Part shown: in pieces, positions 12,190 through 23,405 of the stretch
How positions within the stretch are numbered: the first letter of the stretch is position 1
Layout of the letters: the number at the start of each line of letters is the position of its first letter
From: Alligator mississippiensis
Taxonomy: Eukaryota; Chordata; Crocodylia; Alligatoridae
Direction of reading: 5' to 3'
NCBI RefSeq assembly: GCF_030867095.1
Contig: NC_081837.1
Span: forward strand, 15,270,501 to 15,334,500
Length of the DNA stretch: 64,000 nucleotides
Position numbers and translations under genes: made by a program
Notes under the pieces: generated by a model
Databases searched by the model: none
What the model was told of the DNA's origin: nothing
Seen by the model: only the letters and a program-made list of their open reading frames with translations

Positions 12190-13090
12190 GCCATGTCTGC
12201 ACAGCACCATAGGAGTGGCAGGAACTTTTGTATCACAGAATCCAGTCCCCTGTATTTGCAGGCAACCATGTTCTATAATCAGGTTTAGAAAGCCTGTGAA
12301 GTCTAATCTTAAAACTGATTAGATGTGGTCGGCCCTACTAAAGGCTGGTTCTGAATCTCGCTGTTCGGATGATCAGAAGTTTTCAGCTAATTTATGCATG
12401 CCACGTTGATAGCCAACTGTACTTTTGCTAACATTGTCCATGAGCTTTAGCTTAGATATTTTCCCTTCTGGTGGTTACCCCCCATATATTCATAGTCAGC
12501 CTCCTGGTTTAAACATGTCAAGCTGTATGATTTTCATCTTCTAAACAGTCTCTCCGTCCTAGTGGCCCTTCCCTGCGTTTGTTCTGGTTTGTATAGATCT
12601 TTTCTGAACCTGGGTGACCAAATTTATACATATTATTCTAGGTATCACCAATCCCTTCTACAATGGCACTCACTCTTCCATATATCTACTAGAATATCTT
12701 GTTGGATGCATCCTAAGTTTACATTTGCCTCTTTGCATAGCTACATTGCTTTCGTGTGATCAAGTAATGCACGGAGATCTTTCTCTGTCTCTGTTATTTC
12801 CAACTGATGACTCTCAGCATAGAGCAGAAATTCTTGTTCGTACATAAGTGAATGATTTTGCATCGTGTGCTTTTGAATTTCATCTAATTTCTATTACTTC
12901 TGTTCTCAAGGTAATCTAGTTCTTCCTATCATGATCCTCCTCTGTACCGACATCTACTGATTTAGTATCATCAACAAAATTTGGAAGCAAATTCCTTTTT
13001 GCACCAACATCATTAATGCAAATAATAAATTATTAGTTTTGAGACTGATCCTTGAGAATAATTGCAGATTTTCCCCATTTTTGAAGCCCT
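12190..13090 (-). mobile_element. ancient CR1/L3-type LINE relic
   Basis: The plus-strand text follows the antisense of a CR1/L3 ORF2 3' half in order: 'catagaatccag' tail-like text, 'ctggtttgtatagatc', 'ggtgaccaaatttatacatattattctag' equivalents of the 'bait' block, 'ttcctatcatgatcctcctctgtaccgac', and 'agtatcatcaacaaaatttgg', the antisense of the FADDTK region. It is heavily mutated with no open frame, so it is an old insertion. Confidence 0.55.
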
Positions 13091-13150
13091 AAAATTTATA
13101 TTTCTTGGCCCATTGTGAGAACTCCTTTGAATAAGTGTATTTGCTACATG

Positions 13151-13887
13151 TAGGGTTGTGCGAAACTTTGGGTGCCGATTCTATTCGGAGGAGATTCAGC
13201 CTGATTCGGCAGCTGAATCTCCAAATCTGAATTGAATCAGAAGACCAATAAAAAGATCCAAATCAATTCGAAGCGCTCTGAATTGATTTGTAGAAGATTC
13301 AGAGAGCTTCAGAGATTTGGGCAGTCCCTGCTCGCTGCCCCAGGAGCTGGACCCAGACTCTATGCTAGTAAGTAAGGGGTGGGGGACAGGGGCTGGAGGA
13401 GGGGAGAGGTCACCATAGGGGGGGACCCCCACCAGGCCCCATCCCCTGCCTGCTCCCCCAGCTGCCCTGAGCACCCCCCCCCCCCCAGTATCTGCCCCCC
13501 TTGTCCCTGATCTTGGTGCTTTAAAAAAAGCACCCCCACTTACCAGCTGCTGCAGCAGCCTTGGGCTTCTGGGGGCTCATGGCAGAGCTCCTGGGGGCTC
13601 ATGGCAGAGCTCCTGGGGCAGTGGGGATTGTCCCCCACCTGGCAGCAGCCAGTGAGAGCAGGGGCTTTTTTTTTTTTTTTTTTTAAAGAGCCGGGAGACT
13701 GGAGCCTGGCGTAGCAGATATGGGACAGCAGGTAGGGCATGGGGCCTGTCTGATTGGGAGATTTGGCCGCTGCCCAAATCGGCTGCATCGATTCGGGGCA
13801 GTGATTTGACTCACCAAATCTAATCACTGTCCCCCAAATCAGCCAAATCCGATCTGAAGCAAATACTAGCTGCTTCGCACAGGTCTA
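13151..13887 (+). mobile_element. non-autonomous hAT-like DNA element, copy A
   Basis: The ends are inverted repeats: TAGGGTTGTGCGAAAC on the left and GCTTCGCACAGGTCTA on the right. Subterminal DNA is rich in GATTCGG/GATTCAG words that fold back on each other. CTACAT flanks both sides, one base out of register, as a likely worn target duplication. A T-run of about 20 lies near 13665. No transposase is encoded. The same family appears inverted at 14624-15585. Confidence 0.65.
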
Positions 13888-14623
13888 CTACATACCTCAT
13901 GCTAACACATTAACCAGTCTAGTTTCAAATGTCCAATGCAATGAGATATCTACTACTTTTTCAGCAAACCACTGCATAGTTGAACACATTTCACCTATAG
14001 GAACAATATTTTTCTGATACTCAGCAGTAAACAGTTGATAGTCATTTTATTTCCACTAAGTTGTTCAAATGACTAACTCTTCATTGCTAGATGATAACAG
14101 AATACAGTATTACCCTGAGTTTTGTATATGCAATAGACTATTTTCTTACTGTTAAACCAGTGCATCTGAGGCCTTCCAGTAGAAGGACAAGGTTACAATA
14201 CTGTACCAATGAAGAACAAATGTAGGAGCGTATTAATATCTCTATATTCTGTTTGAATAGGTCAGGATAAAATCCCACTCCAAGGTCCTGATTCCAGGTT
14301 ATTTCCACAAAGTCACAGCAATGCAATTGATCTCACAAAGTCCATCTTGAAGTAAAATAGCCATATAGTTCCTGACATGGGGAAAAACAGACAACCAAGA
14401 AGCGTAATTAATTTCAACCCATGTACATTTCTTAGTACAAATTAGTCTTTTGGGCAGAAGGTGCAAGATTCATCCCCACCCAGAAAGGACAGAAGACTTA
14501 ACCCACTTAATTGGAGGCCGCTGCAAGATTCAGTAGTCCTTGGCACTACAGAGATTAGTGACATGGGGGTGGAGGACTTGTACTTCCTGATTAATCCTTA
14601 GTTCTTCCCCATCCTATGACTTC

Positions 14624-15585
14624 TAGGCCTGTGTGAAGCAGCTGGTATTCACTTTGGATTTGGCCGATTCGGGGGACAGCGATTCGATTATTTGAATTAT
14701 TGTCCTGATTTGATTCAGCCAAATCTCTGAATCAGCCAGGTCAGGCCCATTCCCCGCCTGCTCTCCCAGCCTGGTAATGGCTGTCCCTGCTCCTGGCTCT
14801 TTGGGAAAGAAAAAAGCCCTGGCTCACTGGGTGCTGCTGGATGGGGGGCCATCCCTGCTGCCCCCCAACTGCCCCGTGCTGCATGGGGGGGCTCTGCACA
14901 AGCCAGGCCCTTTAAGAAAAAAAATAAATGAGAAAACCACCAGATGCACCATTCCTGCCAGCGGGGGGTGATCCCCACTGCCCCCCGCCATGTGGGGGCT
15001 CTGCATAAGTCCCCGAAACCCCGGTGCTGCTGCAGGAGTGGTGAGTCCTGGGGCTTTTCTTGTTTTGTTTTTTTTCTTAAAGGGCCAGAGTGGCTCGGGT
15101 GGGGCTCCCGTGAGGGGGCTGGGGGAGTGACAGGGGGGTCAGGGGGCTTGTGGCAGAGGCCCCCATGCAGCGTGGGGCAATGTGGGGAACCAGGGATCAT
15201 CCCCTACCCAGCAGCACCCGGTGAGCACTGGGGCTTTCCTTTAAAGTACTGGGAGCTGGGGTGGGTGGGGGCAGCCATAGGGGGGCTGGGGGAGCAGGGG
15301 GGAGTCAGGGGCTAGCAGGGGTCCCCCCATGGTCTCCTCCTCCAGCTCCCCCTCCCTCCACCCCTAGTACTTACCAGCTTGGAGTCGGTTGCAGCTCCCT
15401 GCTGCAGCACCAGGGACTGCCCGAATCAAAGCTCTCCGAATCTTTTCCGAAGATTCGGAGAGCTTTGAATCTATTTGGACCTTTAAATTGGTTCCCTGAT
15501 TCAACTGGGTTTCGGAGGTTCGGCCACTGAATCGGGCTGAATCTCCTCTGAATTGAATCACTGCCTGAAGCTTTGCACAGCCGTA
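14624..15585 (-). mobile_element. non-autonomous hAT-like DNA element, copy B (inverted)
   Basis: The ends are TAGGCCTGTGTGAAGC and GCTTTGCACAGCCGTA, matching the ends of copy A at 13151-13887 in the opposite order. It is flanked by an 8-bp target duplication with one mismatch, ATGACTTC (14616-14623) and ATGGCTTC (15586-15593). Eight-base duplications are typical of hAT transposons. The interior is GC-rich with A- and T-runs and GATTCGG words and encodes no transposase. Confidence 0.75.
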
Positions 15586-15884
15586 ATGGCTTCCCAGAAC
15601 GATGACCAAAAATCTTTTTGAAATTCCCAGGTGTAGTGGTGGTGACCCAAAAGGGAAAAGAGCTTTTGCTGTAAATTGTCCAGTTTTGGAGGAGGATGCT
15701 GAGGAGATTGCCTGTTTTCTGTTGCTTCCTTTCCACGCAGCCATAGCCCTGTTTTAAAACCTGTTCGTGGAGAGCAGTGTCAGGCATCAATCAGTTTCTG
15801 GAGGAGATTTTGTATTTGTGCCCCCAGCCCCTGGTTATGTCTGAATTTACAAGTACATGATAATTACTGTGGACTTTAGCCAGA

Positions 15885-16030
15885 AGAGGCTGTTAGCTAT
15901 AATCTCTTAATCCTGACAGTCAAGGTTTAACGATGTTTGTCACAGTACACCTCCAGCCCGTGTCATCTCCTCCAGAGCATCTCATTTGGACCTCGAAACT
16001 CTAGCCAACATCTTTCCTGAAATAGGAACC
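15885..16030 (+). repeat. unnamed dispersed repeat, copy 1
   Basis: It shares an ordered set of words with the reverse complement of 20985-21115: 'ccagaag..gctg', 'gtcaaggtttaa', 'tgtcaca', 'tctagcca..atctttc' and 'aggaaccc'. The copies are diverged but collinear over about 130 bases. I do not recognise the family. Confidence 0.45.
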
Positions 16031-16407
16031 CCTATTCCCTTCTCTCTAGATTTTAGGTTTCAGTCCCCATGCAATCACTGTCATAATCTCAGATGTAAAG
16101 TTAGCTCAGCACCTTCACTTCTGTTCTCTCTCAGGTGAGTGGGCGAGTCCACTAACTTTTTAAATCTGGAATCGCTCAAAAACTAGCTTACGGTCTCAAG
16201 TCAATTTGGTTGGACTCAAATTACATGTCAGTAGTACACACCATAATGTATAATGGCTGGAAGACTGATGGGTAAAATAGCAGTGTTGCTGCCATGAAAA
16301 TTTTTTTAGGACAGTACTTGTTTGAAACATTGCCTTGTACACTGTACAGGTGGGTAAGGGGAAAATAATCTAAAACAGCATCAAATATATCTGTTCTTCA
16401 GTTAGGC

Positions 16408-16740
16408 CAGGGCTGTCCAACTGGTGGCCCATGGGCCACACGTGGCTTCCCTTCTGAAGGGTTAGCATAAAGCCTACAGGCACCTGCCCCGCCACTCCTC
16501 CCCCACTCGCCCCAGGTGCTCCTGCCCCTGTAGCTGGGAGGGCGCTGCAATGCCTGAGCTGCTTGCATGGCAAAGGCAGTTGGGCTACCTCTGGTAGGTA
16601 CGCAAGGTGGGAGGGAGCCAGTGCTGCAGGGCTGACTGTGTGGTGCACATGGCTGGGTGGGGAGGGAGCCAGGCTTCCCACTTTGCATATGGCGAGAAGG
16701 TGCTAAGCAACCCATGGGTGGTGGGGAGCCGGGGGGACAG
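16408..16740 (+). mobile_element. truncated hAT-like element (left end only)
   Basis: It begins CAGGGCTGTCCAACTGGTGG followed by a 'cccatgggcc' palindrome, the form of hAT-type terminal repeats seen in vertebrates. It continues GC-rich to about 16740, where CR1 sequence starts. No matching right end was found past the CR1, so it is probably truncated. Confidence 0.4.
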
Positions 16741-16744
16741 AAGT

Positions 16745-19518
16745 TGTCAGATGTCTGTTTCTGCGAGATCCCCTTTTGTCACTGATTGCAAACATACATA
16801 CCTTGAATGGTCACAAAGCTTCCTCATGTGCGTGGACAAGCTGTACCTGACTCAGGAAGTCTATGCAGCAACAGGAGGTAAAGCGCTGCTGGACCTGGTA
16901 CTCGCTAAAAGGGATGATCTAGTCAGTGACCTAAGAATTGCAGAAAAGCTGGGAGACAGTGACCATGAACTGATCACTTGTACTGTCCATCTGGAAGCTG
17001 GCAAGTCAGCAATGCAGAAGTCCTCCACTTTAAGAAAGCTGACTTTGATAAGCTCAGGAGGCTTGTTGTTGAGGCCCTAAGAGGCCATGACTCGACAGGG
17101 AGGGGAGTCCAAGAGGAGTGGCTGCTCCTTAAGGGAGTGATCCTGAAAGCACAAGGGCTGTCTATCCCATCCCATCTTGGAGGAAAAGTAGCAAAGGGGC
17201 AACCCCCTTGGCTCATCAGGGGACTTGTGAACCTCCTATGCCTAAAAAGAGAGGCTTATAAAGGATAGAAGATAGGAATCACCACTAAGGAGGAGTATTC
17301 TGCGCTGGTCCGTATCTGTAGGGAGCAAACCAGGAAAGCCAAGGCTGCAACCAAACTCCAACTGGCTACATGTATCAAGGACAATAAAAAGTCCTTTTTC
17401 AGATATGTGGGGAGTCAGAAGAATAGCAAGGGTAACATTAAGCTGCCTATAAGTTCATCACAGGGGCACAAAAGGGAATTGGTGAGGATTTATTCACCAA
17501 GGCGCCCCCGGGGGTTACAAGAAACAATGGCCACAAGCTAGCAGAGAGCAGATTTAGACTGGACATAAGGAAGAACTTCTTCACAGTTCGAGTGGCCAAG
17601 GTCTGGAACGGGCTCCCAAGGGAGGTGGTGCTCTCCCCTACCCTGGGGGTCTTCAAGAGGAGGTTAGACGAGTATCTAGCTGGGGTCATCTAGACCCAGC
17701 ACTCTTTCCTGCTTATGCAGGGGGTCGGACTTGATGATCTATTGAGGTCCCTTCCGACCCTAACATCTATGAATCTATGGACCCCTGATAAACCAGACGG
17801 GACAACCGACAATCCACATCCAGGAAAAAGCCAACCTGCTTAACTCCATGTCTGTTTTTCACCAGCTCAAAGGGACCGCCCTGCCTAGCATGATGCAGGA
17901 CAGCCAGGGTGAGGGTGAATTTATACCCAGCATTGGTGTGGACCTTGTAAAGGAACACCTTGAGAGGCTGGACACCTTCAAGTCAGCTGGTCTAGACAGA
18001 CTGCAACCCGAGTACTTTAGGAGCTGGCAGGTGTCATAGCCCAGCCATTGACAAAGATATTTGAAAACTCGTGGCACTCACGTGACGTACCCAAAGATGG
18101 GAAGAAGACCAATGTGGTGCCCGTCTTCAAGAAAGAGAGGAAAGTAGACCCAGGGAACTATAGGCCAAATAGCTTGACCTCAATCCCTGGGAAAATTGTA
18201 GAAAAAATTATCAAAGAGACCATTCTTGACAAGCTGGGTGATGGCAGCATCCTGTGGCACAGGTCTTGTTGAGGGTAGGTCTTGCCTGACCAATCTCATT
18301 TCCTTCTATGACCAGGTGACATATCACCTGGACAAGAGAGAAGAGATTGACATCATATATCTGGACTTCAAAAAAGCCTTTGATCTGGTGTCCCATGATC
18401 TCCTCATGGAAAAATTGGCCGACTGTGGTCTCGGCTACATCACAGTCCAACGGCTGGGGAATTGGCTCCAAGGTCGGACCCAGAGAGTGATAGTTGACAG
18501 AAGTGAATCGTCATGGTGCTCCATGACCAGTAGCGTCCCCCAAGGCTCCATCCTTGGACCTGTACTCTTTAACATCTTTATTAACAATGTGGACCCTGGT
18601 GTCAAAGTGGACTGGCCAAATTCAACGACGATGCTAAACTTTGGGGTACAGCATCCACACCTGAGGATAGGCTGGTGGTCTAGGCTGACCTGAATAGGCT
18701 TAGAAAGTGGGCAGATATAAACCTGATGGTCTCCAATTTGAAAAAATGCAAGGTACTCCACCTTGGGGAAAAAAAACCTCACAGCACGCTTATAGGCTCG
18801 GCAGTGCTACGCTCGCTAGCACCACAGCTGAAAGAGACTTGGGTCACAACTGATCACAAGACGAACGAGTCACCAATGCAATGTCACAGCTGGTAAAGCG
18901 AACAGAACTCTGGCTTGCATCCATAAATGCTTCTCAAGTAAATCTCAGGATGTCATCCATCCGCTGTACTTGGCCTTGGTGAGGCTGCAGCTGGAGTACT
19001 GCATCCAATTCTGGGCTCCACAATTCAAGAAGGATGTGGAGAAGCTTGAGAGAGTCCACAGGAGAGCCACGTGCATGATCAGAGGGCAAGAGAACAGGCC
19101 TTATGAAGAGAGGCTGAGAGCCATGGGACTCTTCAGCCTGGAGAAGCGCAGGCTCAGGGGGGACCTGGTGGCAGCCTGTAAGTATATAAGGGGTGGGCAT
19201 CAGGATTTGGGACATCTGTTCACCAGAGCGTCCCAAGGGATGTCAAGATCCAACAGTCACAAACTCCTCCAAGAACATTTTAAGCTGGATATAAGGAAAA
19301 ACTTCTTTACTGTCCGAGCCCCCCCCCCCCCCCAAGGCCTGGAATACACTCCCTCCCGAGGTGGTGCAAGCACCTACTCTGGACTCTTTTATGAAACGTT
19401 GGACGCTTATCTTCCTGGGATCCTTTGACCCTAGCTGACTTCCTGCCCTCGGGGCAGGGGGCTGGACCCTATGATCTTCCGAGGTCCCTTCCAGCCCTAA
19501 TGTCTATGAATCTATGAA
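16745..19518 (+). mobile_element. older CR1 LINE ORF2, interrupted by a nested CR1 tail
   Basis: CR1 ORF2 is read in pieces on the plus strand. The endonuclease end (GKALLDLVLAKRDD, LGDSDHELI) lies at 16880-16980 and the linker (VQEEWLLLKGVILKAQ) at about 17107-17155. The reverse transcriptase follows: YRPNSLTSIPGKIVEKII at 18160-18215, DFKKAFDLVSHDLL at 18363-18405, and VPQGSILGPVLFNIFINN at 18535-18590. The C-terminal domain (YCIQFWAPQFKKDVEKLERV) starts near 18997, and the tail ends with 'tctatgaatctatgaa' at about 19518. Frameshifts and stops are frequent. A second CR1 tail (17447-17775) splits it between endonuclease and reverse transcriptase. Confidence 0.88.
17447..17775 (+). mobile_element. 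young 5'-truncated CR1 tail nested in the older CR1
   Basis: Only the last stretch of ORF2 is present (tail motifs NNGHKLAESRFRLDIRKNFF, then the 'ggggtcggacttgatgatc' 3' end and ATGAATCTATG repeats). It interrupts the older CR1, whose reverse transcriptase resumes right after it. It is nearly identical to the tail of the minus-strand copy at 56829-57860; the antisense 80-codon frame over 17447-17689 translates identically in both copies. Confidence 0.85.
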
Positions 19519-20984
19519 CTTCAAAAAGTTTAAAAATAAAACTGAACTTTCTGAATTCTGACCACCTCCGCTTTTCTTTTCCTTCACTTGCCTCATCCCT
19601 CTGCTTACTTCTTGGCTTTCTATTTTTGGAGTGAAACTTCTCTGTCCTGATTTTTTTTTCTGTCAATACTTACTTTTCTTTTCATGGATGAGTGGAGCTT
19701 TATTGACAGAAAAAGGGCATAGAGCCAGCTTTACCAAAAAGAAGCAATGGCAGCAAATGCTGGGAGCAAGACATGCACACCAGATAAAGAACACTGCTTG
19801 CCCTTGGCATTGGCTTCACTCATTCAGTTTTGCCACTAGCCTGACCAACCTGCTTAGGCTTTTTGCAGGAGTCGTACATGAATCCTACAAAGTCCCTGTC
19901 TGGCCCAGCATTGGTTGGTAGGTTATCTGTTGCCATCTTTCAGTTGAATGCTTTAAGATAAGTCCTCTTTTTCTTATGTCTTAATATTTTTAATCCTGAA
20001 CAAAATTTAATGTTCAAAGAGAAGATTGTTCAGGGGAAGTCAAGAATACAAACAATAGAAGAACTTTCAGACTATATGTTTGTACTGCCCCTGATTAGAA
20101 GTATGATGCTGAAATTCCTGAAACAGTATATGAAAATGACTTTGAAAAAGCTTCTCTCAAAGGAGAGAAAAAAAAAAAAAAGCAAGCTTAATTTTCAAAC
20201 AGCCAGAAACAGCTAATCATTGTCAGCCTGCTGCATCCTGTACCCCCCTGGCATTTTCCAAAGCTTCTAAGATAAAATAAGCACTCTGCAAATTTAAGAC
20301 TAAAGACAGACACAGGACTGCCTGAAAACATTTTAGATAAGCTGAGAAAAGGAAGGATGTTTGACTTAGCTTTGTTAGTTTGTGTGTGGGGTAATAAATA
20401 CAAACTCCCAATGGTATTCATGTAGATTATTATTATTATTATTGTTAAATATTTGGTTTATATCCCATCCCATCCCACATTGGTCTAGGATGGCTCACAA
20501 TAAATTAGACAACCCACAAGATGAGAAACATGGTTGATTTTTTGTGAGTTTGGGTTTGCTGGTAGTGTGTATGAATTTGGCTGTTAGTATGTATGTGTGG
20601 TTATAGGTATATGTTTGTATACCTAGCCCTTTGAAGTTTCATACCTAGAAAAATAGCAATGATGGGGAGGAGGGGAGTGGTGAGGGGCTACCTGGTTCTA
20701 GATGGCTGGTAAAATAAGTTTCTTAAAAACTGGCATAAAAAAAAAGACCTGTTCTGGGACAGATACCCAATAATTTAAGAACTGACAAATCTGAGTACTG
20801 TACTCACTAGGCATCTATGCAGATGATGGGTATTCTCATTTCAAAGTCATTGTTTCAGACTTTCTTTGCAATGATTTGCTCTAAATAAATGCATGTTCTA
20901 AGGAAATAATAAACTGAGCTAAACTCAGCCAAAATGGTCACAGTAAATTACAAAGGGATTGCAAACTAAAATCCTGGTCCAGAG
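19519..20984. other. AT-rich stretch, no gene recognised
   Basis: Only low-complexity patches were seen: an A-run near 20168 and an (ATT)n run near 20430. No exon or repeat family was assigned. Confidence 0.4.
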
Positions 20985-21115
20985 GGGAGGGGAACATGGG
21001 TTCCCATCCCAAGAAAGATTCTGGCTAGAGGCGAGACCTGCACAGCAGGTGTGACATGCAGTTCATTAAACCTTGATGGTCAGGAGCAGCTTCTTCTGAC
21101 AAAACTTCAAAACAA
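20985..21115 (-). repeat. unnamed dispersed repeat, copy 2
   Basis: It is the reverse-complement partner of 15885-16030. Reading minus it gives 'cagaagaagctgctcctgac', 'catcaaggtttaatg', 'tgtcacacct', 'ctagccagaatctttctt' and 'gggaaccc' in the same order. It has no coding content. Confidence 0.45.
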
Positions 21116-21880
21116 CTATTTTGTATCAGTAATATGCCTGTAGCTCAAACACAATCATAAAAGATTTGGGGTCAAACCCTGCTAGAAAGCCAATAAACTC
21201 TCCTCCAGAAACTGATGTATGTATGATATAGCTCCCAAGTAATAGCTTTTAAGAAAGAAGAGCTACACCAGTGGGATACATTACAAGCATTTCTACAGTT
21301 TCTGTTTCTACTCCGCCACCTTATGTCTATTTCTTCACATTCCCCATTAAAAAAAATTAGCCATGCCATAAATTATCTCCACTTTAGCTAGTTAACTCTA
21401 ACATCAATTAGTTAAGCACAGCATTTTGGTTTTGGAGCATTTGTATGAAATAAAAAAGCTGACCAGATAGATTGTAGCTTTGTCAACAAATGAAGCAAGA
21501 CAGTTGGATTTCCAAGACGGGGACAATCCCTGCTTAGCTTTCACTTTCAGAACAAGACAGATGCATTTAAAAAAAAAGTTTTAATTGAGTTTGTGGTACA
21601 TATCATAGGAAAAAGATGGCTGTCTTTCACAACACACCAAACAGAGGGAGCCCGAGTGCAACCAAAACAAAATCAAACAACGAGGTCCCTAAGAAACCAA
21701 TAATTTCAATGCAGCAGAGAACAAGAAAATACATTTTAAAAACATCTTTCCCTTATCCAGAAAATGCAAGATGTTTTCCCTTTCAGTCTCTGTGTTAGGG
21801 CAAAATGATCTAGCTGGAATGGGATTCAAAATGTTTGCCTCCCAGAGAGGGACCTAAGCATTGTCACCAACAATAGACTA

Positions 21881-22522
21881 CCATATTTACTCAAATACAA
21901 GATGCCCCCCCAATAATTAGATTTTACATATAGAAAATGTATAAGTTTATTATAATTTTCCATGTGTGGAATCTAATTATTGGAGGATCATCTTCAATTT
22001 CTCCCTCCCCACTACAGGTGGTGGGGAAGAAAAGTGATGAGGCAGTAGTGGGGCAGGTGGTAGGAAACAGACAGTGGGAGAGGCAGTAGGGGGCAGGTGA
22101 TAGGGGGCAGACAGTGACAGAGGCAGGCAGCTTATCCTCTGCTGCCCATCCCCCATACCAGTCCCTCCAACACAGCCTCAGGTTGCCCGAATTCCCGCTT
22201 TCCCCATTTCCCCCTGCACATCACTTCTGTCACCCATAGCCTCAGATCCCTGCCCCATCTCCTCCCACCTCTCCCCCTCCTGAAGTCTCTCTCCCCCTGC
22301 CTGCCCTTCAGCCCTCCACCCTGATCTTTGCTCTGAACCAGCTTCTGTCCCTGCTGCAGCCCAGGGCATGCAGCATGGCTCCAGCCTGCCCCATGCCAGC
22401 AGTGTGGAGCCTGGCCCCAGAGCAGCAGCAGTAGTAGCAGCTCCCTGCCACTTGCTACAGGGCTGTACAGGGCTGGAACAGCAGTACTGGCTCTATGCTG
22501 CTGCTAATTGAGTAAATATGGG
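21881..22522. mobile_element. DNA element with terminal inverted repeats
   Basis: The left end is CCATATTTACTCAAATAC and the right end GAGTAAATATGG, giving a 12-14 bp inverted repeat. The interior holds a 'ataattagatt...aatctaattattgg' internal inversion near 21916-21982, GC-rich patches and no transposase. I could not define a target duplication, so the superfamily stays open. It lies just downstream of the IFT22 3' end. Confidence 0.6.
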
Positions 22523-22569
22523 AGTTTTGTTGAAGTGGATGGAAAGGCTTGTCAGAATAAAGGTTGCAG

Positions 22570-22575
22570 TTTATT
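22570..22575 (-). terminator. candidate IFT22 poly(A) signal
   Basis: TTTATT on the plus strand reads AATAAA on the minus strand, about 680 bases past the IFT22 stop codon at 23257. That would give a 3' UTR of roughly 0.7 kb. Other variants are possible; transcript data were not available. Confidence 0.4.
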
Positions 22576-23256
22576 CTATCTTGCCAGAACACAACCTGTA
22601 AAATGATATGCTCTTCAGATGCTGGAGAGAGGTGAGGAGATTTGGGGACATTAAAATATAGATTTCACCAGAGACTTATGGCTCACATCTCAGTTCCAAC
22701 CAGTTTCTACTGACATCCAAAAGCATATTTTCTCCAAGTAACAGCACAGCTGCCATAGACACATTACCCAAGTGCTTAAACACAGATTCCTAAAACTTTT
22801 GTTCTGCCTGGCCCATTCATTTAGCTTTTTCTGGAAAAGGATGAGAACCTTCTTAAGTGAGTCAATTAAGAACTAGTCAATTCCTTAATGTCTTCACAAA
22901 CTAAATATAGTTAATTAGCTGGGTCCATATAGACAAATTGGAAGACACCTTCTTGAACTTTATCCAGTAACACACCTGGTCAGGGGACAGTTAAAGTTAC
23001 TTGCATTCCTGGATTTACAGCCAAATCTTTTGGATAACAGTATCTGAATTCAGCCTTCAGTCTCTTGAGGAGTCTTAAGCTGTGCATCTATTTTCTCTTG
23101 GGGAAAAAAATCACTCACAAACTATTCTTATAGTGTTTATCCGCTGGCAAACTCTCCTGAAGAAGATAAGTTCTAGAGTTATTTCTTGGCTAGGACAGAT
23201 CTCAAACTGGAAACAGTACTTGCTCGCTCGCTCGCTCTCCATTCTTTCTTTCAGCA

Positions 23257-23405
23257 TTATGTGATAATTGACGTCTCTTCCCTAGCTCTGCTTTCATTTA
23301 GCAAGTTGACAATGCTTTTGAAGTATTTTATAAATTCCATCTGAACATCTTCAGGGTCTTCTTCCAGGCTGGACTGTATTAGTTTCAGTTTGTTCAGCGG
23401 TGCAG
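23257..23405 (-). CDS. IFT22: IFT22 coding exon 5 (last)
   Basis: A T-rich tract and CAAAG acceptor precede it. With one base carried from exon 4 it encodes AAPLNKLKLIQSSLEEDPED, MEFIKYFKSIVNLLNESRA and ends EETSIIT plus TAA at 23259-23257. Human reads SPPLNKLKLVHSNLEDDPEE...EEMSIIT. Intron 4 before it is about 4.5 kb and carries a CR1. Confidence 0.95.

Noticed and set aside
22178-22369. Glu/Gly-rich minus-strand frame
   Set aside because: It lies inside the terminal-inverted-repeat element and reflects its composition.
5346-22500. FIS1, expected beside IFT22 by synteny
   Set aside because: No FIS1 protein block was found in either strand; it probably lies outside the window.
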